Assembly: GCA_044223975.1 (NCBI GenBank)
Contig: JBGALI010000003.1
Location: 1 to 64,000, forward strand
Source: CAZCPB01 sp044223975
GTDB taxonomy: Bacteria > Planctomycetota > Phycisphaerae > Phycisphaerales > UBA1924
DNA length: 64,000 bases
Reading direction: 5' to 3'
Position 1 is the stretch's first letter, and every line of letters starts with the position of its first letter. Position numbers and translations under genes: made by a program. Positions 49,011-57,054 of the stretch are shown here, piece after piece. The notes beneath the pieces are model-generated. The model ran no database searches. It was given only the letters and a program-made list of their open reading frames with translations, and was not told where the DNA came from.

Positions 49011-49991
49011 GTGGAACTCACCCCCCTCCGCTACTTCCGCGCCATCGCCGCCACCGGCCACCTGACCCGTGCCGCGCAGACGCTGGGTGTCACCCAGCCT
49101 GCGCTCTCGGCGATGATGAAGAAGCTGGAGGCCGAGGTCGGCGCCCCGCTGCTCCACCGCACCGGCCGCGGCGTTGAACTCACCGAGGCCGGGCGCGTTT
49201 TCCTCACCCACTGCGATGAGGCCGTCCGCAGCGCCGATAGCGCCACCCGCGCCGTCCGCGAACTCCTGGGCCTTGAACGCGGCACCATCCGCATCGGCGG
49301 CGGCGCGACCGCCATCACGTACCTGCTCCCCCCCGTCGTCGGCGCCGTCCGCCGCGCCCACCCCGGCCTCAAGTTCTACGTCCGCGAGGCCGGCAGCACG
49401 GCCGTGGGCGAGGCCGTTCTTTCGGGCGCCCTCGACCTTGGCATCGTCACGCTTCCCATCGTGCTCCCCGGCGCCGACGACCTGCTTCGCATCCCGCTTG
49501 TCGAAGACGAGATGCGCCTGATCGTGCCCCCGGGGCACCGGCTGGCAAGCTCACGCTCGGCGAGCCCCGAGCGTAAGCGAGTGGGTTCATCCCAAACCCC
49601 TGGCGAGCCCGAAGACACCTCTCGCTCACGCTCGGGGCTCGTCAAGCCCACCACTTTCCGCTGGAAGGACCTCGAAAGCGAGCCCGTCGTCGCCTTCGAA
49701 GCCGGCTCTGCGGTGCGCGATGTGATCGACCGCGCCTCTGCCGCGGCAGGGGTCCGCCTCGACGTCATCATGGAACTTCGCTCGATCGAGAGCATCAAGC
49801 ACATGGTCCACGCCGGCATCGGCGTCGCGCTCGTCAGCCGCTTCGCCCTCGACGAGGACGAGGGCCTTCGTTGCCAGGACGGCAAGCTCAGCCGCCAGCT
49901 CGCGATCGTCCGCCGCCGCGACCGCGAACTCGCCCCCGCCGCCCGTGAATTCGAAAAGCAACTCCTCGCCACCACCCGCCGCCGAGCGTGA
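49011..49991 (+). CDS. LysR family transcriptional regulator
   Basis: A 326-residue regulator: winged helix-turn-helix at 1-60 (LTPLRYFRAIAATGHLTRAAQTLGVTQPALSAMMKKLE) and a periplasmic-binding-protein-like effector domain (about 90-300). Residues ~184-211, inside the effector domain between RLA and PTTFRWKDLE, are Ser/Arg/Pro-rich and encoded by a 21-base-arm inverted repeat, so the protein carries an insertion in a loop. The GTG start follows CACAAT and six bases. The target is unknown; the M24 peptidase gene downstream has its own -10. Confidence 0.88.
   Translation: MELTPLRYFRAIAATGHLTRAAQTLGVTQPALSAMMKKLEAEVGAPLLHRTGRGVELTEAGRVFLTHCDEAVRSADSATRAVRELLGLERGTIRIGGGATAITYLLPPVVGAVRRAHPGLKFYVREAGSTAVGEAVLSGALDLGIVTLPIVLPGADDLLRIPLVEDEMRLIVPPGHRLASSRSASPERKRVGSSQTPGEPEDTSRSRSGLVKPTTFRWKDLESEPVVAFEAGSAVRDVIDRASAAAGVRLDVIMELRSIESIKHMVHAGIGVALVSRFALDEDEGLRCQDGKLSRQLAIVRRRDRELAPAAREFEKQLLATTRRRA
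49561..49641. repeat. Inverted repeat inside the lysR-type reading frame
   Basis: 21-base arms (49561-49581 and 49621-49641) with a single mismatch, separated by 39 bases; 81 bases in total, that is 27 codons. The arm begins CGAGCCCCGAGCGTAAG. A further partial copy (GCTCACGCTCGG) abuts the left arm. Confidence 0.9.
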
Positions 49992-49998
49992 CCAAGTC

Positions 49999-50085
49999 TG
50001 CTCATCTCCTCATCTCCTCATCTCCTCACCTCCTCTCCTGTTCTTCCCCCCCTCGTCACCTCGACACCTCACACCTCGACACCTC
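49999..50085 (+). repeat. Pyrimidine-rich short repeats
   Basis: Tandem TCATCTCC-type octamers (about 49999-50030), then repeated CACCTCGA/CACCTCAC units to about 50085, between the lysR-type gene and the M24 peptidase gene. The coding strand is almost pure pyrimidine. Confidence 0.75.
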
Positions 50086-50093
50086 TCCCCGAA

Positions 50094-50099
50094 TACAGT
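50094..50099 (+). promoter_or_regulatory. -10 element of leaderless M24 peptidase gene
   Basis: TACAGT, five C residues and ATG at 50105; no ribosome-binding site. Confidence 0.45.
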
Positions 50100-50104
50100 C
50101 CCCC

Positions 50105-51298
50105 ATGCCCACCAACCCCTACGCCCGCGTCCAGGAATTCATGCGTGACCAGCGGATCGATGCTTGGCTCGTCTTTGATTTCCGACTTAACAATCCGGTC
50201 CTTACTCGCCTCATGGGCGGCGGCAAGTTCCACGTCACCCGCCGCCTCTACTGGCTCCTGCCCGCGACCGGCGAGCCCAGGTGCCTCTGCCAGACGATCG
50301 ACGACGCGGCATTCAAAAAGCTCGGTTGGCCCTACACCACCTACTCCGGCTGGCGTGACATGCACGAGAAGGTTGCCGCGATGCTCGGCAACTTCCGGCG
50401 CGTCGCCATGGAGTATTCCCCCGGCGGCGCCATCCCCATGGCCGGTATCGTCGATGCCGGCACCATCGAGTTCATCCGCTCGCTCGGAGTCGAGGTTGTG
50501 AGCAGCGCCGACTTGGTGCAGCTCCACGCCGCGGCGTGGGGAGAGCAAGGGCTAGCGTCGCACAAGGACGCCTCGACCAAGTGCGCCAAGATCATGGAGG
50601 AGGGCTTTGCCTTCATTGGGCAGAAGCTCAAGGCGGGCTCGCCCGTCACCGAGCGCGACTCCCAGCTCTTCATCCTCGATCGTTTCAAGAGCGCGGGCCT
50701 GGTGACCGACAGCGACCCCATCGTCGGCGTGAACGGCAACGCCGCGGACTGTCATTACGCGCCCGACGACAAGACGTTCAAGCCCATCAACAAGGGCGAC
50801 TGGGTGCTGATCGACCTGTGGGCCAAGCGGCCCGGCGACAACTCCGTCTACGCCGACATCACCTGGACCGGCTACTGCGGCAAGGACGTGCCGGCGGAGA
50901 AGCGCCGGGTGTACGACATCGTGCGCGCCTCGCGCGATGCCGCCGTCACCGCTGCGCAGAGCGCCTGGAAGGCCGGCACGCCGATCGAGGGCTGGCAGCT
51001 CGACGAGGCCTCCCGAAAGGTGATCATCGACGGCGGTTTCTCGCACGCCATCAAGCACCGGACGGGGCACTCGCTCAGCCCCGGCACCGCCGGCGCCCAC
51101 GGCATCGGCATGAATCTCGACAACATGGAGACGCACGACACGCGCCGCATGATGCCCGGCACCGGCTTCACCATCGAACCCGGCATCTACCTCGACGGCA
51201 ACTTCGGCGTGCGCAGCGAGATCAACGTGTACGTCGACCCCAAGACCGGGCCGGTCGTCACCAGCTGCGTGCAGAAGGACATCGTGCTGATCGGCTGA
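50105..51298 (+). CDS. M24 family metallopeptidase (Xaa-Pro aminopeptidase-like)
   Basis: A 397-residue creatinase/prolidase-fold protein. An N-terminal domain (about 1-145) is followed by the pita-bread domain with the metal ligands in place: Asp in VLIDLW, Asp in VYADITWTG, His in GHSLSP-AGAHGIG, Glu in FTIEPGIY and Glu in VRSEINVYV. Expected to remove N-terminal residues next to proline. It is cytoplasmic. The gene is convergent with the YyaL gene, with adjacent stop codons. Confidence 0.88.
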   Translation: MPTNPYARVQEFMRDQRIDAWLVFDFRLNNPVLTRLMGGGKFHVTRRLYWLLPATGEPRCLCQTIDDAAFKKLGWPYTTYSGWRDMHEKVAAMLGNFRRVAMEYSPGGAIPMAGIVDAGTIEFIRSLGVEVVSSADLVQLHAAAWGEQGLASHKDASTKCAKIMEEGFAFIGQKLKAGSPVTERDSQLFILDRFKSAGLVTDSDPIVGVNGNAADCHYAPDDKTFKPINKGDWVLIDLWAKRPGDNSVYADITWTGYCGKDVPAEKRRVYDIVRASRDAAVTAAQSAWKAGTPIEGWQLDEASRKVIIDGGFSHAIKHRTGHSLSPGTAGAHGIGMNLDNMETHDTRRMMPGTGFTIEPGIYLDGNFGVRSEINVYVDPKTGPVVTSCVQKDIVLIG

Positions 51299-53680
51299 TC
51301 ACCCTGCGTCCACCGCGACATCCAGCTCCACCGTCCGCGCCGCCAGGCACTCGGTCTGGGTGCACGCCTGGTACGTCAGCGTCAGCATGGGCCGTCCGGA
51401 CCACTCCCCCTCGCGTTCCACCACCGCGCGGAACTCGACCGTTCCCTCGTGCACCATCACGCGCGAACCTTCCGGCCCGTGCACGGTGCCGCGCGGGTAC
51501 TCGGCGTACACCCCGACTCCGCCGCCCCCGCGCACGCCCACGCGCAGCGGCACCAGTCCTCTTGGCGTCTCGTCGCCTTCGACCTCAGGCTCGGCCGCGA
51601 TGATGTGATACCCCGGCGCCACCTTGAGCACCAGCCGCAGAATCGCGGGCTTCTCCGCGCCGACCGTCAGCCGCTCGACATCCGAATACACCTCGACGGG
51701 AAGAAACGGCTCGGCTCCGCTCACATCCCCATCCAAGATCGCCGGCGCGCCCGTCGGCGCCCCCACGCGCAGGTCCGCATCCGTCAGCACCCGCAGCAGA
51801 CCCCGTGTCCCGCTGATGCACCCCACTGTCGATGCGGCGATCGACCCGCTGATCGACGCCAGGAGCGCCCCCGCCCGCTCGCGGTGCTCTGCCTTCCCCG
51901 TGAACGCGACCAGGTCGAGCAGGTTGTGCAGCATGATCGAGACCGCGCTCGGCAGGGCCCCGTCCGTCGTTGACGACGCACGCACGAAAAGGTCCCCCGC
52001 CCCCGCGCGCGAATCGAACCACCGCCCCGACTCGTTCGAGAATTCCCGCGCCGCTCGCTCCGCCAGCCGCTCCGCGTGCCCCAGGAACTCCGAATCGCCC
52101 TCGCCCCCCGTCGCACGGATCGCCCCGCACAAATCAAGCAAGCCGCGCACCAGGAACGAGTAATCTTCCAGCACCGCCCGCGGCCCCGGAACCCCGCCCC
52201 GGAACGACCGCAGCAACACCCCGTCCTTGCCCACGAACACCTTCACCGCCGCTCGCGCCGCCGCGCGCGACGCATCGATCAGCGCCGCGTCTTCAAGCTC
52301 GCGCCCGACGCGCGCCAGCGCCCCGATCGCCATCCCGTTCCACGACGCCAGGAGCTTGTCGTCCAACCGCGGCTGCTTGCGCTTGGCTCGCTCCGCGAGC
52401 AGCGCCGCGTTGATCCGGTCCAGCTGCTGCTCCAGCGCCGCGGCCGGCATGTTGAGCGATGCCGCGACCCGGTCCAGGCGGTCGGATACCCGTAAGACAA
52501 AGGCCGACCGTGCCTCGGGATGGTGCGGGTCCTGAAAATTGGGCGCCCCATCCAGCCCGTACACCGAGATCGCAAGCGCCGCGTCCTCCGCGCTCAGCGC
52601 CGCGCGCACGTGCTCCGGCGTCCACAAATAGTTCAGCCCCTCGCGCCCGTCCACTTCCGCGTCCTGCGCGCTGAAGAACAGCCCCGTCGCGTCCCGCATC
52701 TCGCGCAGCATGTACTCGCACGTCCGCCGCGCGGTCCGCGCGAACTGCAAGTCGTCGTACACCCCCGCCGCCCGCGCGTACAGGTGCGCCAGCTGCGCGT
52801 TGTCGTACAGCATCTTCTCAAAGTGCGGCACGGTCCACGTGGCATCCACGCTGTAGCGGTGGAACCCGCCCCCCGCCTGATCGAAGATCCCCCCGCACAT
52901 CATCTTGTTCAGCGTGCGCCGCACCGCTTCATCGAGCGCATCCAGCGTCGAGTCGTCACCCGCGATCGACCGCACATCGAGCAGGAACTCCAGGAACGCC
53001 GGCTGTGGGAACTTCGGCGCCGAGCCGAACCCGCCGTTGGCCCGATCGAACATCCGCAGCAGCCGCGACAGCGCATCGGTGACCTGCGCCTCCCCCACCG
53101 CGGCCGGCTCCACGCCGCTCCCCAACTGTTCCGTCACCGCCTCCGCCAGTGCCGCGCACTGATCGAGCGCGGCCTCGCGCTGCGTCTTCCATACCTCGCT
53201 CATACGCTCGAGCACCGCCGGCCACGCGGGCATGTTCATGCGCGCGGCGGGCGGGAAGTACGTCCCGCCCCAGTACGGCCGCAGACCCGCGGGCTCCAGG
53301 AACACGTTCATCGGCCACCCGCCGTGGCCCGTGAGCATCTGCAGCGCCGTCATGTAGATCTCATCAACATCCGGCCGCTCCTCGCGGTCGAGCTTGATGC
53401 ACACGAACCGCTCGGACATCAGCCGCCCGATCTCCTCGTTCTCGAAGCACTCGCGCTCCATGACGTGGCACCAGTAGCACGTCGAGTAGCCAACGCTCAG
53501 CAGGATGGGCACATCCCGCCGCCGCGCCTCAGCGAACGCCTCTTCGCCCCACGGGTACCAGTCCACCGGGTTGTGGGCGTGCTGGAGGAGGTACGGGCTC
53601 GACTGTGCCGCGAGGCGGTTGGCCGGACGCGACGATGGCGGCGGACGGTTGGACACGGGATGCTCGCGAGGGAGACCCAC
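51299..53680 (-). CDS. YyaL/DUF255 thioredoxin-like protein with C-terminal DsbD-alpha-like domain
   Basis: A 793-residue protein. The N-terminal DUF255 thioredoxin-like domain (about 25-185: SPYLLQHAHNPVDWYPWGEEAFAEA) has the Cys68-x-x-Cys71 pair in CYWCHVM. The middle is an (alpha/alpha)6-like barrel (about 200-620), as in spermatogenesis-associated protein 20 homologues. The last ~140 residues (PFLPVEVYSDVERLTV ... YQACTQTECLAARTVEL) resemble the N-terminal domain of DsbD, which transfers reducing power in the periplasm. No signal peptide is seen. The start is GTG 53680 or GTG 53656. Confidence 0.82.
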   Translation of the reverse strand: MGLPREHPVSNRPPPSSRPANRLAAQSSPYLLQHAHNPVDWYPWGEEAFAEARRRDVPILLSVGYSTCYWCHVMERECFENEEIGRLMSERFVCIKLDREERPDVDEIYMTALQMLTGHGGWPMNVFLEPAGLRPYWGGTYFPPAARMNMPAWPAVLERMSEVWKTQREAALDQCAALAEAVTEQLGSGVEPAAVGEAQVTDALSRLLRMFDRANGGFGSAPKFPQPAFLEFLLDVRSIAGDDSTLDALDEAVRRTLNKMMCGGIFDQAGGGFHRYSVDATWTVPHFEKMLYDNAQLAHLYARAAGVYDDLQFARTARRTCEYMLREMRDATGLFFSAQDAEVDGREGLNYLWTPEHVRAALSAEDAALAISVYGLDGAPNFQDPHHPEARSAFVLRVSDRLDRVAASLNMPAAALEQQLDRINAALLAERAKRKQPRLDDKLLASWNGMAIGALARVGRELEDAALIDASRAAARAAVKVFVGKDGVLLRSFRGGVPGPRAVLEDYSFLVRGLLDLCGAIRATGGEGDSEFLGHAERLAERAAREFSNESGRWFDSRAGAGDLFVRASSTTDGALPSAVSIMLHNLLDLVAFTGKAEHRERAGALLASISGSIAASTVGCISGTRGLLRVLTDADLRVGAPTGAPAILDGDVSGAEPFLPVEVYSDVERLTVGAEKPAILRLVLKVAPGYHIIAAEPEVEGDETPRGLVPLRVGVRGGGGVGVYAEYPRGTVHGPEGSRVMVHEGTVEFRAVVEREGEWSGRPMLTLTYQACTQTECLAARTVELDVAVDAG

Positions 53681-53701
53681 GGTAGCACGCGGTCTGACGC
53701 G

Positions 53702-56209
53702 TCAGCACCCGCTTTCGAAATCGGCGATGAACTGGTCGAAGTCGGCGCCGTTCACGAACCCGTCAGTGTTCATGTCCGCCACCGTCGCACCCGCGACGAA
53801 AGCGGGAATAAAGGCGTCATAGTCGTCGCCGTTCACAAAGCCGTTGAAGTCCAGGTCGGCGCCGCAGAACACACCCAGGATCGCCACGTGACTGACTTCG
53901 CCACCGCACGCATTGAACACCTCGCACGTGAACTCTCCTGCGTCTTCGGGTTCAAGACCGGTCACCACCAGACTCGCCGTCGAGGCCCCGGAAACGATGG
54001 ACCCGGTTGGCGAGGGACCGTCGTTCAGTTCGATGCCGTTCCGACGCCAGCGAAATGTCGTTCCCTCATAGCCGGACGCCGCGGCAACTTCGAGCATGAC
54101 CCGCCCGCCGATCCGCGCCCGGCGGTCGGATGGTTGTACCGCGATCCACGGGGCGCCCGATTCTGTGTACCTCGCGTACATGCACGAAACCCGCCCGTCA
54201 ACCACAGTGAAGTCACCTCCGACGATCAGCTCGGGACCGAGCTGGCCAACACACCTGGCGTAGTTCGGCACGGCGTACCCGAGACTGGACCAATCTGCCC
54301 CGTCCCAGAGCGCAACGTTCTGCCCGCCGCTTCCCGTTGAAGACTTGTAGCCCACCGCGGCGAGCCTGTCCTTGTACAGCGCGAGCCCATACGCGCCGGC
54401 GGCTAAGCCGCCGCCGAGCGATTCCCAGCTTTGCCCGTCCCACGCGGCGATATTCCGGGCGGCCACATCTCCCGCGTAGGCAAAGTGTCCGGCCGCCACA
54501 AGGCGGTCGTGATAGACCTGCAGCGAACCGGCGGACCCGATGCCCGTCGTCGTGCGCAAGCCGTCCTGCACCGCGTGCCATTGCGCGCCATCCCAGCGCG
54601 CGATCCCCTTCGCGGGTACGTTGTTGATGACCGAAAACTGTCCCGCGGCATAGAGCTCGCCTTTGTACTCGGCCAAAGCCCACGCCTCCTTGTCCCAGAC
54701 GGACGGGAGAATCGTCCACGAGGAACCGTCCCACGCGCCGATCTCAAAGGGGCCCGAATCTGACTTGAATCTCGCGACCGCGAGCAGACGGTCATTGACG
54801 ACCGCCGCCGTCAGGGCGTACCAGATCGGGCTGCTTCCCAGCGTGTGCCAGGTGGATCCGTTCCACGCGGCGAGGCCCAATATTCCATTCCCTGAGCCGT
54901 TGCCCCGTGCGTATCCGGCAACGACCAGCTCGCCCTTGTACTCGACCGCGGCGTAAGGATCGAGATTCAATGCGGGCGCGATCGGCGACCAGTCATTCCC
55001 TGTCCAGCCAAGCGTCAGGTACTGCTCACCACCTGCCGGCGTGACCGCATAGCCACACGCGATCGTCTGCCCCTTAAACGTCCCAAACGTGTAGATCACT
55101 CCCCACGCCCCGTCCCCGACCGCGTGCCACGCGGCGCCGTCCCAGCGCGCGATGTTCATCGCGCCCGTCGTCCCGACCATTCTAAAATCGCCCGCAACGA
55201 TCAGGTCGCCGCGGAACTCGGCGATCGCCTGAATATCGCCCACCGGTCTGTTCGGAAGGCCGGTAAGCACCGTTCCATCCCATGTTTGCCAGTGCGTGTT
55301 GCCGCCGACATAGAGAAGTCCGCGATGCTCGCACAGCGCGAAAGCCCTCAAGGGAGATGCGGGAATGAACTTCCACGCCCCGTTGCTCCACACGGCCAGG
55401 TGCGTGCCCGGACTGGGGCCGATACTCCAGCCGCCCGCAACGAGCGTGCCTTTGTAACTCGCGAGGCAGTACCAGGGAATTCCGATCTGTCGCGGGCCAA
55501 GACCGGCGCCGATCGGAATCCATGCCGATCCGTCCCAGGCTCCCACGTACGCGGACGGCTGCCCGCCAGCCAGGTCAAACACGCCGCAGGCGGCAAGCAT
55601 CCCGTTATGGCGCACGAGCGCGTACACGGTCGGCGAGCCGCTGGTGTTGGTAAGCCCGCCGCCGACCGCCCGCCACGATTGTCCGTCCCAACGTGCGATA
55701 TTCTGTGCAGGCAGTCCGTCAGCGCTCGTGAAGGTTCCCGCCGCGTACAAATGGCCCGTGAATTCGCACATGGCATAGACCTGCGCGCGCGGCGATCCCC
55801 CGGCCATCCCACCCCCAACGCCCTGCCAGTTCTGGCCGTCCCACCGCGCGATCGCAAGCCGCGAGCCGTAGAGCGTCAAATCTCCTCCGACGTACAGCAC
55901 GCCCCGGTAGACCGCCACCGTGTACACCGAGCCGCTCAAGCCGTCGCCGAGCGCGCTCCATGAAGTCCCGTCCCAAGTCGCCACTCCCCCGCACGCCGCC
56001 GAGCCCGCGGCCGTGAACTTTCCGCCGACAACAAGAACGGAGGGTGCAGGACCAGGCCCGTCCGGATCCCACTCCGTCATCGCGAACGGGATCCCGTTGG
56101 TTCCGGGCATAGCCGCGCCGGGCAGCCAGCGCTCGCCACATTGGCGCGCCGTCGCGGAGCCAACCAGCGCCAGAACGGTCAGGACAACGAGGATTCGAAG
56201 TGAAGACAT
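53702..56209 (-). CDS. Large secreted repeat protein with Ig-like domain and GC-type dockerin tail
   Basis: An 835-residue exported protein: signal peptide (1-22), about 12 repeats of ~45 residues with the core ARWDG..W..VG.G....VYA....G.LY..G.F (kelch-like propeller blades), an Ig-like domain (about 690-775), and a paired calcium-loop tail (ADLDFNGFVNGDDYDAFI, ADMNTDGFVNGADFDQFI) ending in GC. The tail matches that of the smaller secreted protein at 31.4 kb. GGAGG five bases before the ATG. GC content is lower than in neighbours. Likely surface-anchored; ligand unknown. Confidence 0.8.
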   Translation of the reverse strand: MSSLRILVVLTVLALVGSATARQCGERWLPGAAMPGTNGIPFAMTEWDPDGPGPAPSVLVVGGKFTAAGSAACGGVATWDGTSWSALGDGLSGSVYTVAVYRGVLYVGGDLTLYGSRLAIARWDGQNWQGVGGGMAGGSPRAQVYAMCEFTGHLYAAGTFTSADGLPAQNIARWDGQSWRAVGGGLTNTSGSPTVYALVRHNGMLAACGVFDLAGGQPSAYVGAWDGSAWIPIGAGLGPRQIGIPWYCLASYKGTLVAGGWSIGPSPGTHLAVWSNGAWKFIPASPLRAFALCEHRGLLYVGGNTHWQTWDGTVLTGLPNRPVGDIQAIAEFRGDLIVAGDFRMVGTTGAMNIARWDGAAWHAVGDGAWGVIYTFGTFKGQTIACGYAVTPAGGEQYLTLGWTGNDWSPIAPALNLDPYAAVEYKGELVVAGYARGNGSGNGILGLAAWNGSTWHTLGSSPIWYALTAAVVNDRLLAVARFKSDSGPFEIGAWDGSSWTILPSVWDKEAWALAEYKGELYAAGQFSVINNVPAKGIARWDGAQWHAVQDGLRTTTGIGSAGSLQVYHDRLVAAGHFAYAGDVAARNIAAWDGQSWESLGGGLAAGAYGLALYKDRLAAVGYKSSTGSGGQNVALWDGADWSSLGYAVPNYARCVGQLGPELIVGGDFTVVDGRVSCMYARYTESGAPWIAVQPSDRRARIGGRVMLEVAAASGYEGTTFRWRRNGIELNDGPSPTGSIVSGASTASLVVTGLEPEDAGEFTCEVFNACGGEVSHVAILGVFCGADLDFNGFVNGDDYDAFIPAFVAGATVADMNTDGFVNGADFDQFIADFESGC

Positions 56210-56355
56210 GGCTGCCTCCGATGGAAGCAGCATACCAGGGGCGCCCTCCGGGCGCATCGCCAACTTGCGACGAAACAGGCTTGGATCCTCCCGATCCGCC
56301 CGTGTTGCGGGGCGCGAGCAGGCGAGATCCGCGAGCACCTGCCCTGTCGTTCGGC

Positions 56356-57054
56356 TCAGTTCAAATCGAAAAGAAGGAATTCACCCGACGTCGTTCCCTG
56401 AATCGTGATCACGCGCTCGTCGCTTACGCTCACCCCGTCCCCCGTTCCCAACTTGACTCCGTTCACTTCGACCTCCCCCTTCCCCACCTGCACCCACGCG
56501 TGCCGCCCCGCCGCCAGCGTGTGCTCCACGCTCTTGCCCTTCTCCAGAATCGTCGCGTACACCACGGCGTCCTGGTTGATCTTGAGCGACCCGTCCCGCT
56601 GGTCGGGCGACGCCACCGCCTGCAACCGATTGAGCCGCTTATCGCGCGTGAACTCCTTCTGCGCGTACGCCGGCGGCAGGCCCGCCGCGGCAGGACGGAT
56701 CCAGATCTGCAGCAGGTGCACCTGTTGCGTCTTGGACCGGTTGAACTCGCTGTGCCGGATCCCCTTCCCCGCCGTCATGACCTGCACCTCGCCGGGCTTG
56801 ATCACACCCTCGCTCCCCAGAGAGTCGCGGTGCGCCAGCGCCCCTTCCAGCACGTACGTGATGATCTCCATGTCCTTGTGCGGGTGCGTGTCGAAGCCCA
56901 TCGCGGGCGCGACGCGGTCGTCGTTGATCACGCGCAGCGAACGGAACCCCATGTGCCTGGGGTCCTGGTAGTCGCCGAAGCTGAACGTGTGGTACGTGTC
57001 CAGCCACCCGAAGTTGAGGTGCCCGCGCTCGGAACTTTTGCGAACGGTCAGCAT
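56356..57054 (-). CDS. Pirin family protein (quercetinase-like bicupin)
   Basis: A 232-residue bicupin of the YhaK/pirin type, some of which act as quercetin 2,3-dioxygenases and others as redox sensors. The metal-site residues HPHKDMEI and HSEFN are present in the first cupin, and the length is standard. AGGAG eight bases before the ATG; the start codon overlaps the end of the upstream membrane-protein gene by seven bases, so translation is coupled. It is the last gene of the redox cluster led by marR. Confidence 0.9.
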   Translation of the reverse strand: MLTVRKSSERGHLNFGWLDTYHTFSFGDYQDPRHMGFRSLRVINDDRVAPAMGFDTHPHKDMEIITYVLEGALAHRDSLGSEGVIKPGEVQVMTAGKGIRHSEFNRSKTQQVHLLQIWIRPAAAGLPPAYAQKEFTRDKRLNRLQAVASPDQRDGSLKINQDAVVYATILEKGKSVEHTLAAGRHAWVQVGKGEVEVNGVKLGTGDGVSVSDERVITIQGTTSGEFLLFDLN

